NCBI GenBank assembly: GCA_965224435.1
Contig: OZ245048.1
Span: 3,534,001 to 3,598,000, forward strand
DNA length: 64,000 nt
From: JAJRQY01 sp965224435
Lineage (GTDB): Bacteria > Actinomycetota > Acidimicrobiia > Acidimicrobiales > SZUA-35
Reading direction: 5' to 3'
Shown piece after piece: positions 51,468-60,615 of this stretch (positions are counted from its first letter, which is position 1; each line of letters begins with the position of its first letter). The notes under the pieces are model-generated. The model worked only from the letters and a program-made list of their open reading frames with translations, did not search any database and was not told the origin of the DNA. The position numbers were made by a program, and so were the translations under genes.

Positions 51468-52724
51468 ATGCTCCAGCAAGTGCCAGCAACAACCCCAACA
51501 CAGGAGAAACTCCTCGATTCCGCTGGCGATACTGGCAGGAAGTCATGGATCGTGCTGGCTCTGGCCACCATCACGGCCGCCCTGACTGGACCCGGCCAAA
51601 CCCTTGGTGTCGCCGTCTTCATCGACCACTTCGTCACTGATCTTGGCCTGACTCGCTCTCAGGTCGCTGGCGCCTACCTGGTCGGAACCTTGACTGGGGC
51701 CACCCTCCTTCCCTCAGTCGGCCGCTTCATTGACAATCGGGGAGTCCGCCGGTCTCAGATCATCGTCGGTCTCCTCTTTGGTCTAGCACTGGTCAACATG
51801 TCCCAAGTGAATGGCCTGATCTGGCTGGCCATTGGTTTCACTGGCATCCGACTGCTCGGCCAAGGCTCACTCTCCCTTATTGCCACCGTCACCGTCTCTC
51901 TACAGTTCGTCAAGAACCGCGGCACCGCACTCGGCATCTTCTCCACCGCTGCCGGAGCGCTGATGGCCATCGTGCCTGTGGCCTTGTCCTTCGCCATCAG
52001 CCAATGGGGTTGGCGAGTGGCATGGCTGGTAGCTGCCGGCGTTGTGCCCGTCGTTGTTGTCGCCTTCGCCGTCTTTGGCCTGCGTGATCTTCCCACTCGC
52101 TCCGCCAAGTCAGCCTCATCTGTATCATCCCAGGCTGAAACTGGCGATCCATCCGTCGACCGAACCCAGGCCCTTCGCTCCCGAGGCTTCTGGATCCTGG
52201 CTGCGGTCAGTGGCTCGGCCGGCATGCTTGGTACCGCATTGAACTTCCACCAGATCGACCTGTTGGGTGATGCCGGGCTGTCCAGCAAGGCAGCTGCTGT
52301 CATGTTCCTCCCCCAGGTCCTCGGTTCGTCCATCGCTGGACTCAGCGTCGGCGTGATCGGCGATCGCGTTGGAACCCGCTACCTACCCGCAGCCGGAATG
52401 GCACTGCTTGTCGGCGCTCACTGGATGGCGGCCATCGTGTCACCGGGAGTCATTGTCGTGCTCTACGCCATCGTGCTTGGAGCGATGGCTGGCGCTGTTC
52501 GCACCTCAACATCGACCCTGCTCCCCGCATGGTTTGGTACCACTCACCTTGGCTCGATCCAAGGCTCACTGACCTTCTTTACCGTTGGTGCGTCCGCCAT
52601 CGGCCCCGTCGCCCTCGCCCAACTGGAGGGCAGCTTCGGGTCCTACCGACCTGCCGTTCTGATCCTCAGCATCATTCCCGCCATCGCCATGGTCTTCTCG
52701 CTGGCTGACCCGAAGCAATCCTGA
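51468..52724 (+). CDS. Major facilitator superfamily transporter
   Basis: A 418-residue secondary transporter with 12 predicted helices. The loop after helix 2 (GRFIDNRGVRRSQII) fits the MFS signature, and the second half repeats it (GVIGDRVGTRYLPAAGM). A charged central loop (about residues 205-225) separates the halves. The pattern resembles oxalate/monocarboxylate-type transporters. The substrate is unknown. It is convergent with the sulfatase gene 17 bases on. Confidence 0.88.
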   Translation: MLQQVPATTPTQEKLLDSAGDTGRKSWIVLALATITAALTGPGQTLGVAVFIDHFVTDLGLTRSQVAGAYLVGTLTGATLLPSVGRFIDNRGVRRSQIIVGLLFGLALVNMSQVNGLIWLAIGFTGIRLLGQGSLSLIATVTVSLQFVKNRGTALGIFSTAAGALMAIVPVALSFAISQWGWRVAWLVAAGVVPVVVVAFAVFGLRDLPTRSAKSASSVSSQAETGDPSVDRTQALRSRGFWILAAVSGSAGMLGTALNFHQIDLLGDAGLSSKAAAVMFLPQVLGSSIAGLSVGVIGDRVGTRYLPAAGMALLVGAHWMAAIVSPGVIVVLYAIVLGAMAGAVRTSTSTLLPAWFGTTHLGSIQGSLTFFTVGASAIGPVALAQLEGSFGSYRPAVLILSIIPAIAMVFSLADPKQS

Positions 52725-52741
52725 CTATCAGTGGTATGAAC

Positions 52742-54781
52742 TCAGCCGGGCGAGCGGCGAAGTAGGCGACGCAGCAACGTGCTGCCAATGAAGGTTCCGA
52801 ACGCAATCGTGGCAAGTGCGCCATAGCTGGTGCCGCTGGCCTTCATCATGCCGAACTGGCGAGACTTCTCACTGCCTTCGCTTTGACTGTCCCCGGTTTG
52901 ATCGCCTTCTATCTCACGGTCTTTGCCTCGACTGGAGCCCAGACGGGACTCATAGGGCCAGGGATCATTTCGACTAGGAATCGAACGATCACGCTCGACG
53001 CTCAAGAGACTCTGGAGCTGCCCAAAGACAGCAGAGCAATCAGGATCATCCCAAAGGTTCACGGCTTCGATCGGATCATTGCTCAGGTCATAAAGCTCCC
53101 ACTGGTCAGCTAGGGCGACCGTTCGGTACGCAGCCTTCTTGGATCCAGTGTCGCTGAGGTGACGCACATGGGGCTCAGTCCAGGTGGCAGGGTCATCGAA
53201 GCTCCGTACCAGTTTCCACAGATGAGAATCTGAGCCGACTTCGTCAGATTGACGCAAATCTTTGATTCGCGCCACGATGCCTTCAAAGTTGGCGCCGACA
53301 TTGGCTGGAACTCGGATGCGCAGAGGCAACGGCGGGTCGTCAGTTTGGCCCAGCCGACGGGCGGCGGCCGAAGCCCCACTATCACCTTCCAGAATATTGT
53401 CTCGCGTCATGAGGTAGACCGGACGGTGAAGATCAGCAGGCTCCGCACCATCAACCACTGGCATCAAGTCACGACCCGGCAGCGGATGCACCTCCGAGAA
53501 ACCCTCGCTCAAGACAGCAGCTGTCACTGCCTGATCGACTCCAGCCGCAGATAGCAGGGTTGGCACGATGTCAACGTGTGAAGTTGGAGCATCGGCAATC
53601 ACGCGACCGGCGCTGACAGCACCACCGCGGATCCGAGCGATGGAGAAGGGAACCCGAGTGGCTTCGTCATAGAGGTTGAACCACTTCTGATGCAGGCCGC
53701 CGTGAGCGCCAAGAAGATCACCATGATCGGACGTGCGAACAATGACCGCATCAGTCGATCCGCCATCAGTGACTGCTCGACGAACCTGATCAATCGGCCC
53801 ATCAACCTCGGAATGCAATCGGTAGTACAAGTCTCGATACTCCTGAGCCCGTTTCTTGTATGCCCGGTTGACCAGCGGGGCCGGGCCGTAGGCCGTGGGG
53901 TAGGAATCTCGGTACGCAGCCTGGGCCGCAGGCTTGTTGGCCAGGTCTTCGTTCGCTGTCGGGGCTACGTCGATTGACGGCGGCCAAGAATCAGACCCGA
54001 CCCCCGAACCAGCATCCTCACCCAATTCTTCACGGCCAGCGAAGGGCAGGCCACGGCGAGCCCACAACGGCCACAGAACGATGTCATGAGGGTTGACGAA
54101 GCTGGCCACTAACAAGAACGGCTTGATCGCGGCTTCCTCACCGGCGCGACGTCGGGCGTAGCGATCTTCAAGCCAGTCCACCACTCGAGCGGCAATCAGA
54201 GGATCTCGACGAAATCCGCTATTGGCCAGGGGTGCTCCATGAGGCTCGGGCCCAACCCAGCCGGAGAATCCGTACGACTCCAGAGGATCGGCTTCCAGGT
54301 AGGTCTGGACCGCCGACTGGTCGACGACGCCATCAGAATCGTTGGTGGCCAGCGGCTTGCCCGTCTCTGGGTCGATCAGATCGGCGTGGGAGATATGCCA
54401 CTTGCCGTCGTAGTGGGTGTCATAGCCAGCGGCCCGAAACCAGTTGCCCAGTGTCGGGACTTCGCCTTCACGCAACCAGCGCAGGCGCGAGTCGTCGGGC
54501 ATCTTCCCCAGACCGTCAGTCTGAGTGACGCCGTGCAAGTCTGGGTATTGCCCGGTAAAGATGGTTGGTCGACTAGGCACACAGGCCAACGAGCCGGTGT
54601 AGTGCCGCTTGAAGTTGGTGGCGTTGTCCTCGAACCACGCTTGACCTGACAGTGTCCGTCGCCGCCATCCAGCCAGGTCGTCAGATTCATACGGAGGAGC
54701 CGCCCGTTCTTCGTCGGTCATGATGATGACCACGTCAGGGCGCACCCCGCTGCCGGCGACCTGACTCAATTGGGCCACCAA
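52742..54781 (-). CDS. Sulfatase with C-terminal membrane helix
   Basis: A 679-residue alkaline-phosphatase-fold hydrolase. The formylglycine site is C67 in ACVPSRPTIFTGQYP, matching C-x-P-S-R. The N-terminal DVVIIMTDEER carries metal Asp ligands, and DGKWHISHAD and RTSDHGDLLGAHGG the expected Lys/His and Asp-His. A last hydrophobic helix followed by Arg residues (LLRRLLRR) points to membrane attachment; no signal peptide is evident, so topology is odd. Sulfate-ester substrate unknown. It would need an FGE or anSME maturase, not seen here. The start (TTG 54781 or GTG 54778) overlaps the end of the dehalogenase-like gene. Confidence 0.88.
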   Translation of the reverse strand: MVAQLSQVAGSGVRPDVVIIMTDEERAAPPYESDDLAGWRRRTLSGQAWFEDNATNFKRHYTGSLACVPSRPTIFTGQYPDLHGVTQTDGLGKMPDDSRLRWLREGEVPTLGNWFRAAGYDTHYDGKWHISHADLIDPETGKPLATNDSDGVVDQSAVQTYLEADPLESYGFSGWVGPEPHGAPLANSGFRRDPLIAARVVDWLEDRYARRRAGEEAAIKPFLLVASFVNPHDIVLWPLWARRGLPFAGREELGEDAGSGVGSDSWPPSIDVAPTANEDLANKPAAQAAYRDSYPTAYGPAPLVNRAYKKRAQEYRDLYYRLHSEVDGPIDQVRRAVTDGGSTDAVIVRTSDHGDLLGAHGGLHQKWFNLYDEATRVPFSIARIRGGAVSAGRVIADAPTSHVDIVPTLLSAAGVDQAVTAAVLSEGFSEVHPLPGRDLMPVVDGAEPADLHRPVYLMTRDNILEGDSGASAAARRLGQTDDPPLPLRIRVPANVGANFEGIVARIKDLRQSDEVGSDSHLWKLVRSFDDPATWTEPHVRHLSDTGSKKAAYRTVALADQWELYDLSNDPIEAVNLWDDPDCSAVFGQLQSLLSVERDRSIPSRNDPWPYESRLGSSRGKDREIEGDQTGDSQSEGSEKSRQFGMMKASGTSYGALATIAFGTFIGSTLLRRLLRRSPG

Positions 54782-56064
54782 TCTCGAGACTTCAAGCGTT
54801 CACCTGTTCCTAGCCGATCATGAAGACGCAGGGCCAGTGATCGTTGATTGCTTCCGGCGAGTCGCCGCCACCACCGGTTGATCGGCTTGGAGTAGTCCCG
54901 GTTGAAGGGACAGACTCGAACACAGATGGCGCAGTCGCTATTGATCTTGGCCCAGTACCCGAAGCAGGATTCGCCGTTAACCGACCATTTATTGACATCC
55001 AACAGGTTGGACTTGTTGTGCTGTTTCCTCGTCGGTGGACCAAGGGGAATGGCCTGGGACGGGCAGGCGTCGGCGCAGCGGGTGCAAGTGTCACAGAATG
55101 ACCTCACACCGAAGTCGATCGGTCGATCATGGGAGAGCGGCAGGTTGGTGAAAATCTTGCCTACCCGAATCCGCGGCCCGAACTCTGGGGTGATGACCAA
55201 TCCATTGCGGCCGTACTCGCCCAGCCCGGCCTTGATGGCGTAGGGGATGCCAAGGGTGGTGTCGTTCATGGAAGGCACGGCTTCATACCCCAGATTCTTC
55301 AAGTACTGGGAGACACCGAGCAGGACCATGGCGTCATGGGAGTAACCAAGCCCTGTGGCCGTTCCGGCCAAGGCCGACGGAGCGGTTCGGATCAGATCAT
55401 GATCCATGGATTGGCCAATGACGATGACATGCTTCAGCGTGTCATCCAGAGGGTTGGGTTTGGCCTCGCCTGTTGTGGCCGAGAAGCGTTCGGTGTAGGT
55501 CCAACGTTCGTCACGTTCGGTGATCCCAACCAGATCTGCACCGAAGGTCATGGCCACCTTCTTGATGGTTTGCGCTGCTTCGTCTGGCGATCCGCAATCG
55601 ACCTGCTCGTCCGGTCCATCGCGCAACATCGAGAGCGGGTCAAGGAAGCCGTCGCGGCGATCCTCATCTTCGTGCATCTCAGCGAATAGGTCGGTGACGT
55701 GCCACGAGGCGTTGCGGAGGGCATAGTCACGCTGGCGAAACCCACGAGCCTTGCGCCAGGTGTCCAACGGGCGCCGGTAGGTGGAGTAGAAGCGGTCGGA
55801 ATGCTCACTGCGGATGGCTTCGTCCCAGAACGATCGGCTGAACACGTCGTTGACCTGGCTGAACCGTTCGAACCCGGGTCCAATCTCGAAACCGGCATCA
55901 TGATCAGAACTGCCAGGCAACACCCGTATCCCATGACCTCGCTGGGCCGGGTCGCTCGGCGTGGCCACGTTCGTTCCGGCCAATACTCCAGTCAATGCAC
56001 GAGCCCTTGTTGTTGCCCGTTCCTGGACCGCGGTCCACTTCTGGTTGCTCACGGAGGTCTTCAT
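54766..56064 (-). CDS. Reductive dehalogenase-like corrinoid/Fe-S protein
   Basis: A 432-residue protein resembling the catalytic part of reductive dehalogenases (RdhA). Conserved stretches include GYSHDAMVLLGVSQYLKNLG and AGLGEYGRNGLVITPEFGPR. Two ferredoxin-type [4Fe-4S] motifs follow, CDTCTRCADACP and CAICVRVCPFNRD. RdhA enzymes use cobalamin to remove halogens; related QueG reductases share the layout. No Tat signal or membrane anchor gene is present, so it is probably a cytoplasmic, non-respiratory type. ATG 56064 has AAGGA eight bases upstream; the frame continues to 56193 across the divergent AlkC-type start. It overlaps the sulfatase gene by 16 bases. Confidence 0.8.
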   Translation of the reverse strand: MKTSVSNQKWTAVQERATTRARALTGVLAGTNVATPSDPAQRGHGIRVLPGSSDHDAGFEIGPGFERFSQVNDVFSRSFWDEAIRSEHSDRFYSTYRRPLDTWRKARGFRQRDYALRNASWHVTDLFAEMHEDEDRRDGFLDPLSMLRDGPDEQVDCGSPDEAAQTIKKVAMTFGADLVGITERDERWTYTERFSATTGEAKPNPLDDTLKHVIVIGQSMDHDLIRTAPSALAGTATGLGYSHDAMVLLGVSQYLKNLGYEAVPSMNDTTLGIPYAIKAGLGEYGRNGLVITPEFGPRIRVGKIFTNLPLSHDRPIDFGVRSFCDTCTRCADACPSQAIPLGPPTRKQHNKSNLLDVNKWSVNGESCFGYWAKINSDCAICVRVCPFNRDYSKPINRWWRRLAGSNQRSLALRLHDRLGTGERLKSRDWWPN

Positions 56065-56152
56065 TGCTTGCATCCTTGCACGAATTGCGGCCACCCTTCG
56101 AACCCGCTGCCTCGTACTCGGGCCTGTCAGACCTTTACCGTATGCTCGGGCC

Positions 56153-57295
56153 ATGGTTGAACCGTTCAAGAACTTCTTTGGAGTCGAACCCATCCGCTTA
56201 TTGGCCGGGCATCTGGTCCGAGTTGACCCGAGCTTCCCGGAGCAGGAATTCGTGGCCTACGCCATCAAAGGGCTCGACGATCTGGAGCTGAAGGAACGCT
56301 CGACTCAGATCACCGATGGGTTGGAGAAGTTCCTGTCGACTGACTTCCGAACAGCAACCCAAGTCCTGTTGGATTGTCTCCACCCCGAAACCAGATTTGG
56401 GATTGCCGAGATGGATGAGGCAACGGCGACCCTCGGGGTCGCAGGCTGGCTGGTCATGCCAATGGCTGACTTTGTCACCCGCGTCGGCCTCGATGATGTG
56501 GAGTTCTCACTTGAAGCCCTCCGGCATATGACCATGCGCTCATCATCAGAGTTTGCCGTTCGGCAATTTCTGGTCAGCCACCCCGAACTCGCGCTCAAGA
56601 CGCTCCACCGTTGGTCACAAGACGACAACGAACATGTGCGCCGACTGGTGAGTGAAGGGAGCCGACCAAGGCTTCCTTGGGGAATGCGATTGCATCAGTT
56701 CATTGAGGATCCGACACCGGTTGTGGAACTGTTGGAGAAACTGAAGGACGACCCGTCGGAGTATGTGCGTCGCTCGGTTGCCAACAATCTGAATGACATT
56801 GCCAAGGACCACCCCGACCTGGTCACGGGATTGGCCAAGGCCTGGATGATCGATGCATCGGAGGACCAGGCACGACTGGTCCGCCACGCGCTACGAACAC
56901 TGGTGAAAGCTGGCAACTCAGAGGCCCTCGCCGTGCTCGGCTATGGCCAACCGAAGATCAAGGTGACCAGATTTTCCGTCTCTACTCCTGAAGTCGTCTT
57001 CGGATCGCCACTGGAGTTCGATGTTGAGATGGTGTCTACTTCTGGCAAGGATCAGAAGCTCTTGATCGACTATGTGGTCCATCATGTCAAGGCCAACGGG
57101 CAGACCTCTCCCAAGGTGTTCAAGTGGAAGAACATCACCCTGGCTGCGGGTAAGACGCTGACCGCTTCCCGTAGGCATCCCATCCGGGCCATCACCACCC
57201 GTCGTTATTATCCCGGAACCCATCGGGTCCAGCTGCAGATCAATGGCAAGCCGTTTGGCGATGTCGATTTCGAGCTGACCGACGTTCCTAGTTAG
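56153..57295 (+). CDS. AlkC-type DNA alkylation repair protein
   Basis: A 380-residue protein with an N-terminal HEAT-like helical domain (VEPFKNFFGVEPIRLLAGHL, DDPSEYVRRSVANNLNDIAKDHP) characteristic of AlkC/AlkD glycosylases. A C-terminal beta-sandwich of about 105 residues (from KVTRFSVSTPEVVFGS) corresponds to the Ig-like domain found in the AlkC branch. These enzymes remove 3-methyladenine-type lesions without base flipping. ATG 56153 begins the conserved sequence. The gene is divergent from the dehalogenase-like gene with under 90 bases between chosen starts. Confidence 0.87.
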   Translation: MVEPFKNFFGVEPIRLLAGHLVRVDPSFPEQEFVAYAIKGLDDLELKERSTQITDGLEKFLSTDFRTATQVLLDCLHPETRFGIAEMDEATATLGVAGWLVMPMADFVTRVGLDDVEFSLEALRHMTMRSSSEFAVRQFLVSHPELALKTLHRWSQDDNEHVRRLVSEGSRPRLPWGMRLHQFIEDPTPVVELLEKLKDDPSEYVRRSVANNLNDIAKDHPDLVTGLAKAWMIDASEDQARLVRHALRTLVKAGNSEALAVLGYGQPKIKVTRFSVSTPEVVFGSPLEFDVEMVSTSGKDQKLLIDYVVHHVKANGQTSPKVFKWKNITLAAGKTLTASRRHPIRAITTRRYYPGTHRVQLQINGKPFGDVDFELTDVPS

Positions 57296-57387
57296 GGGAT
57301 CCCGGGGGCAGGCCGGCTCATGCCGCCCCAGACCAGCTCCGCCCAGCTCCATCCTCGCTAAATCCAGCCATCGACTAAGGTCGATCC

Positions 57388-58212
57388 GTGGAGCCCAATC
57401 CCGACGAAGACACCCAGCAGTTCATTCGGCTGGCGTGTGTGAACTACGACGGCGGAAAATCGAGCGCGACCGACCGAATTGCTGAGGGTCACCAGATGCT
57501 CGAAGCCGACAGCACAGTCGCGACGGGCTCGATCGAGGCACTGGCGACGGTCGGTGATCACCAGCAGCTCACCCACCTACTGGACGGACGGCCCGAAGCA
57601 ATCGCAGACAATTGCGGCCCGCATGACTGGCCGCCACTCCTGTATGCCACCTATTCAAGAATTGAGACCACCAATCCTGACTGGTCGGCGCTGGAGACAG
57701 TCAAGGTCCTGCTGGAACGGGGTGCTGACCCCAACGCTGGATTCTTGTGGCAAGGACTTGTTCCGCCCTTTACTGCGCTGACTGGCACGTTCGGCAATGG
57801 TGAAGGTCACCAATCCCGACATCCCCAACGGATGCAGATCGCGAGGCTCTTGTTGGAGTCCGGGGCAGATCCCAATGATGGCCAGACCCTCTACAACAAT
57901 GGAATCGGAGGAGAGAATCACGACGACCCCTCCCACCTCGAACTCCTGCTGCAGTTTGGTCTCGGCACCCAACAGAACGGACCCTGGTATGTGCACCTGG
58001 GCTCCCAGTTGCGAGACCCGAAAGAACTGCTCTATGACGAGTTGGAAGCGGCAATACACCGGGAGCGGCCTCGACACCTCGCCCTGCTAGTGGCGCAAGG
58101 CCTGGATCTCAACCGAGCAATTGGGCGTTCACGCATGACCCCAGCTCAGCTCGCCGCCAAGGCTGGCAACAAGGAGATCTTCCAGATACTGGCGGATGCC
58201 GGTGCAAACTAG
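57388..58212 (+). CDS. Ankyrin-repeat protein
   Basis: A 274-residue protein of helical ankyrin-type repeats: TVKVLLERGADPNAG, IARLLLESGADPND, LELLLQFGLG and the final TPAQLAAKAGNKEIFQILADAGAN. No signal peptide or enzymatic domain. Presumably a protein-protein interaction module; partner unknown. Confidence 0.82.
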   Translation: MEPNPDEDTQQFIRLACVNYDGGKSSATDRIAEGHQMLEADSTVATGSIEALATVGDHQQLTHLLDGRPEAIADNCGPHDWPPLLYATYSRIETTNPDWSALETVKVLLERGADPNAGFLWQGLVPPFTALTGTFGNGEGHQSRHPQRMQIARLLLESGADPNDGQTLYNNGIGGENHDDPSHLELLLQFGLGTQQNGPWYVHLGSQLRDPKELLYDELEAAIHRERPRHLALLVAQGLDLNRAIGRSRMTPAQLAAKAGNKEIFQILADAGAN

Positions 58213-58247
58213 CGAGCGATTCGTCCGGTCTGCGATAGCTTTCCGGC

Positions 58248-58568
58248 ATGACTGACCGGCCCGTCACCGCCCACATCACCTATCAGATCGATCCGTACCA
58301 GGTCGACGAATTTGAGCAATACGGCAAGGCGTGGATTGCCTTAGTCAATCGCTTTGGTGGAGACCATCACGGGTACTTCTTGCCATCAGAGGGAAGCAAC
58401 GACACGGCCTACGCGCTCTTCACGTTTCCGTCCTTCGCCGAGTACGAGACCTACCGAATCGAGGCCGAAACCGATCGCGAATGCATCGAGGTCTATGAGC
58501 AGGCCAAGAAGACTGGCTGCATCGTGCGCTTCACCCGAACCTTCGTCCGCCCGGTATTGGAGCCCTAG
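58248..58568 (+). CDS. NIPSNAP family protein
   Basis: A 106-residue alpha-beta barrel protein with the NIPSNAP/EthD-like pattern: VTAHITYQIDPYQVDEFEQY, a Gly-Gly turn followed by GYFLPSEGSNDTAYALFTFP, then a Glu/Arg-rich helix. The family has no settled biochemical role; small relatives assist in degradation or bind hydrophobic ligands. It stands alone on the plus strand, 35 bases after the ankyrin gene. Confidence 0.8.
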   Translation: MTDRPVTAHITYQIDPYQVDEFEQYGKAWIALVNRFGGDHHGYFLPSEGSNDTAYALFTFPSFAEYETYRIEAETDRECIEVYEQAKKTGCIVRFTRTFVRPVLEP

Positions 58569-58586
58569 CAAGCTCGCCAGCTCTGA

Positions 58587-59528
58587 TCACTGGATCTGGT
58601 TGACCAGGTCTTCACCGGCGACATAGCGAGCCAGGTTGTCAAAGAAGATGTTCACAGCATTGCGATCGGTCGCAGGAACACGAGCGGCAATGTGAGGAGT
58701 GACAATCACGTTGGGAAGATCCCAAAGCGGATTCTCCTTCGCCAAGGGCTCAGTGGCAAACACATCGAGAGCGACCCCACCCAACCGGCCCTGTTCGCAA
58801 CACTCGACCAGAGCCGCTTCGTCAATCAGTTCGCCTCGCCCGACGTTCACCAGCAGGCAATCGTCCGGCATCAAGGCCATGGCCTCAGCATCGAGAATCT
58901 GGTTGGTGTCCGGCGTGAGCGGCAAGGCCAACACCACCTGGTCAGCGAGCGAAAGTGCTTCAGGCAACCGAGTAATGGGCCAGGTCTCGCAGGGCTCGTC
59001 ACCCTTCACCGACCGCCTCAAGGCAACAACCCGCGAGCCAAAGGCTGGCAATAACTCAGCTACTGCCAATCCAATCGGTCCGACGCCAAGCACCACCGTC
59101 GTTGTGCCATCCAGACCTCTGCCCTCCAGCCGCTGCCATCGGTGCTCACGCTGGTTGTGCAATGTCTCAGGCAGACGGCGACCGAGAGCCAACAAGTGCA
59201 TAACCACGGCGTGAGAGATTGGAATCGCTGACGCGCCCGACGCTGTCGTCACGCGACAACCCCGCTCGGACAGGGTCCCGAACACGGGATGGTCCACTCC
59301 GGCCGAGAAGGTCTGCAGCCAATCCAACCGAGGAGCCTTCAACACAGCGGTCATGAACTCAGCTGCACCATCGGGGTAACAATCCGGCGAGAAGAAGGCC
59401 AAGTCAATTGTCATCGGATCAAGATTGGGGCCCAGCGTCATTGTCTGGATGGACTCAGCCAGGTCCCGAAGGCGATCCTGATTCTCCTGGAGAAATGCTT
59501 CGGTCACAAGCAGCTTTTTCATTTTCAA
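58587..59528 (-). CDS. D-2-hydroxyacid dehydrogenase
   Basis: A 313-residue NAD(P)-dependent dehydrogenase. The coenzyme fold has VVLGVGPIGLAVAELLPAFG. The catalytic residues are Arg in LVNVGRGELIDE, Glu in DVFATEPLAKENP and His in VTPHIAARVP. The N-terminal substrate domain is of the GhrA-like type, suggesting glyoxylate/hydroxypyruvate or another 2-oxo acid. It is divergent from the MarR gene at 59653. Confidence 0.88.
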   Translation of the reverse strand: MKMKKLLVTEAFLQENQDRLRDLAESIQTMTLGPNLDPMTIDLAFFSPDCYPDGAAEFMTAVLKAPRLDWLQTFSAGVDHPVFGTLSERGCRVTTASGASAIPISHAVVMHLLALGRRLPETLHNQREHRWQRLEGRGLDGTTTVVLGVGPIGLAVAELLPAFGSRVVALRRSVKGDEPCETWPITRLPEALSLADQVVLALPLTPDTNQILDAEAMALMPDDCLLVNVGRGELIDEAALVECCEQGRLGGVALDVFATEPLAKENPLWDLPNVIVTPHIAARVPATDRNAVNIFFDNLARYVAGEDLVNQIQ

Positions 59529-59575
59529 TCCCTCTGGCCTGAAAGTCTCCTATTCGGAGAACTATCGACTCTCGC

Positions 59576-59620
59576 TTGACATATTAGTACCAGAACGGAA
59601 TAGTATCACTTTCGTACTAT
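59576..59620 (+). promoter_or_regulatory. Promoter and inverted repeat before the MarR-led operon
   Basis: TTGACA at 59576-59581 (good -35) and TAGTAT at 59601-59606 (possible -10, 19-base spacer). ATAGTA (59600-59605) and TACTAT (59615-59620) form a perfect 6-bp inverted repeat over the -10 region, a natural site for MarR autorepression. Confidence 0.5.
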
Positions 59621-59652
59621 CTGTTGATCCAAGTAGCCGCCAGGGGAATACC

Positions 59653-60192
59653 GTGACACCAACCAAGGACACGCCAAACACGAAGTCGCGCGCAGGCAAG
59701 CCGGGCACCCAGGATCAGCGGGCAACGAAGAGGACGGCACCACCGACCTCGATGCCAGTAATCGAAGCCGTGCATGTCGACGCCCTCATGGGCATCATCC
59801 ATCGGCTCACCAATGCTGGCACCGAGCGACCGACCAATGATCTTGATGTCCGTCAACGACTGGTAGTGCAAACGCTGGGCCTGGACGAACCACAGTCAAT
59901 CGCGTCCATCGGATCAACACTGGGCTTGTCCGCTTCGACCATGACCAGGATCATTGACCGTCTGGAGCAGCTCAAGGTTCTCGATCGAAAACCACACCCA
60001 TCTGACCGGCGGGTCACCATCGTGCAACTGACCAAGCAGGGCCGGGAGATCTTCGAACAAGAACGAGCCTTCTACGGCTCAATTCTCGAAGCGACCGTGT
60101 CTGGTCTTGACGATCACTCAACCAGCGACGTTCTCAATGCTCTTGCCGCCCTCACCAATATCACCACCATCGGCCAGGAGGCCAGCTCGTGA
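59653..60192 (+). CDS. MarR-family regulator
   Basis: A 179-residue winged-helix protein. A basic, Thr/Pro-rich N-terminal tail (about 35 residues) precedes the dimer helix. The HTH is PQSIASIGSTLGLSASTMTRIIDR and the wing PHPSDRRVTIVQLTKQGREI. GTG start; the stop overlaps the VOC gene (GTGA). As first gene of a seven-gene transcript with an inverted repeat over its promoter, it probably represses the operon until a substrate or CoA ester binds. Confidence 0.87.
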   Translation: MTPTKDTPNTKSRAGKPGTQDQRATKRTAPPTSMPVIEAVHVDALMGIIHRLTNAGTERPTNDLDVRQRLVVQTLGLDEPQSIASIGSTLGLSASTMTRIIDRLEQLKVLDRKPHPSDRRVTIVQLTKQGREIFEQERAFYGSILEATVSGLDDHSTSDVLNALAALTNITTIGQEASS

Positions 60193-60611
60193 GTCTGGAC
60201 TGCACAAGCCACCACACATCGTTTCCCGTTCGAGACCTGGACAAGTCCAAGTATTTCTACGAGAAGATTCTTGGCCTGACTGAGCTCTTCCGTCCCGACA
60301 TTTTCGGCTTCCCAGGGGCGTGGTACCAGGCTGGCGCAGGCCAGGTTCACCTCTTGGAGGTGCCCGAAGCTGACGACGTCGGATCGCCCCCACCAGTATG
60401 TGATCCGCGGGCACGCCATGCCGCCTTCGCCGTTGCCGACTACCAGTCAACGGTTGATTTCTTGAAAGAAGAAGGTCTGGAGGTGTTCGAAACCAATGTC
60501 GAGTACGGCCAGTGCTGGGTGCAGGACCCCGATGGCTATGTGATCGAGTTCATCGTCCCCAATTCCGATGCCGCTGCGGAACCTGAGCCCAGCGAAACGG
60601 TTGGAGCCTGA
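60189..60611 (+). CDS. Glyoxalase/VOC family protein
   Basis: A 140-residue vicinal-oxygen-chelate protein. The first half begins HHTSFPVRDLDKSKYFYEKI with a metal His, and the second half has RHAAFAVADYQSTVDFL and ends GYVIEFI with a metal Glu. Such a single-module VOC enzyme could be a lyase, epimerase or dioxygenase; within an acyl-CoA operon an epimerase-like role is conceivable. GTG start overlaps the MarR stop; the acyl-CoA dehydrogenase starts four bases after its stop. Confidence 0.84.
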   Translation: MSLDCTSHHTSFPVRDLDKSKYFYEKILGLTELFRPDIFGFPGAWYQAGAGQVHLLEVPEADDVGSPPPVCDPRARHAAFAVADYQSTVDFLKEEGLEVFETNVEYGQCWVQDPDGYVIEFIVPNSDAAAEPEPSETVGA

Positions 60612-60615
60612 AGCC

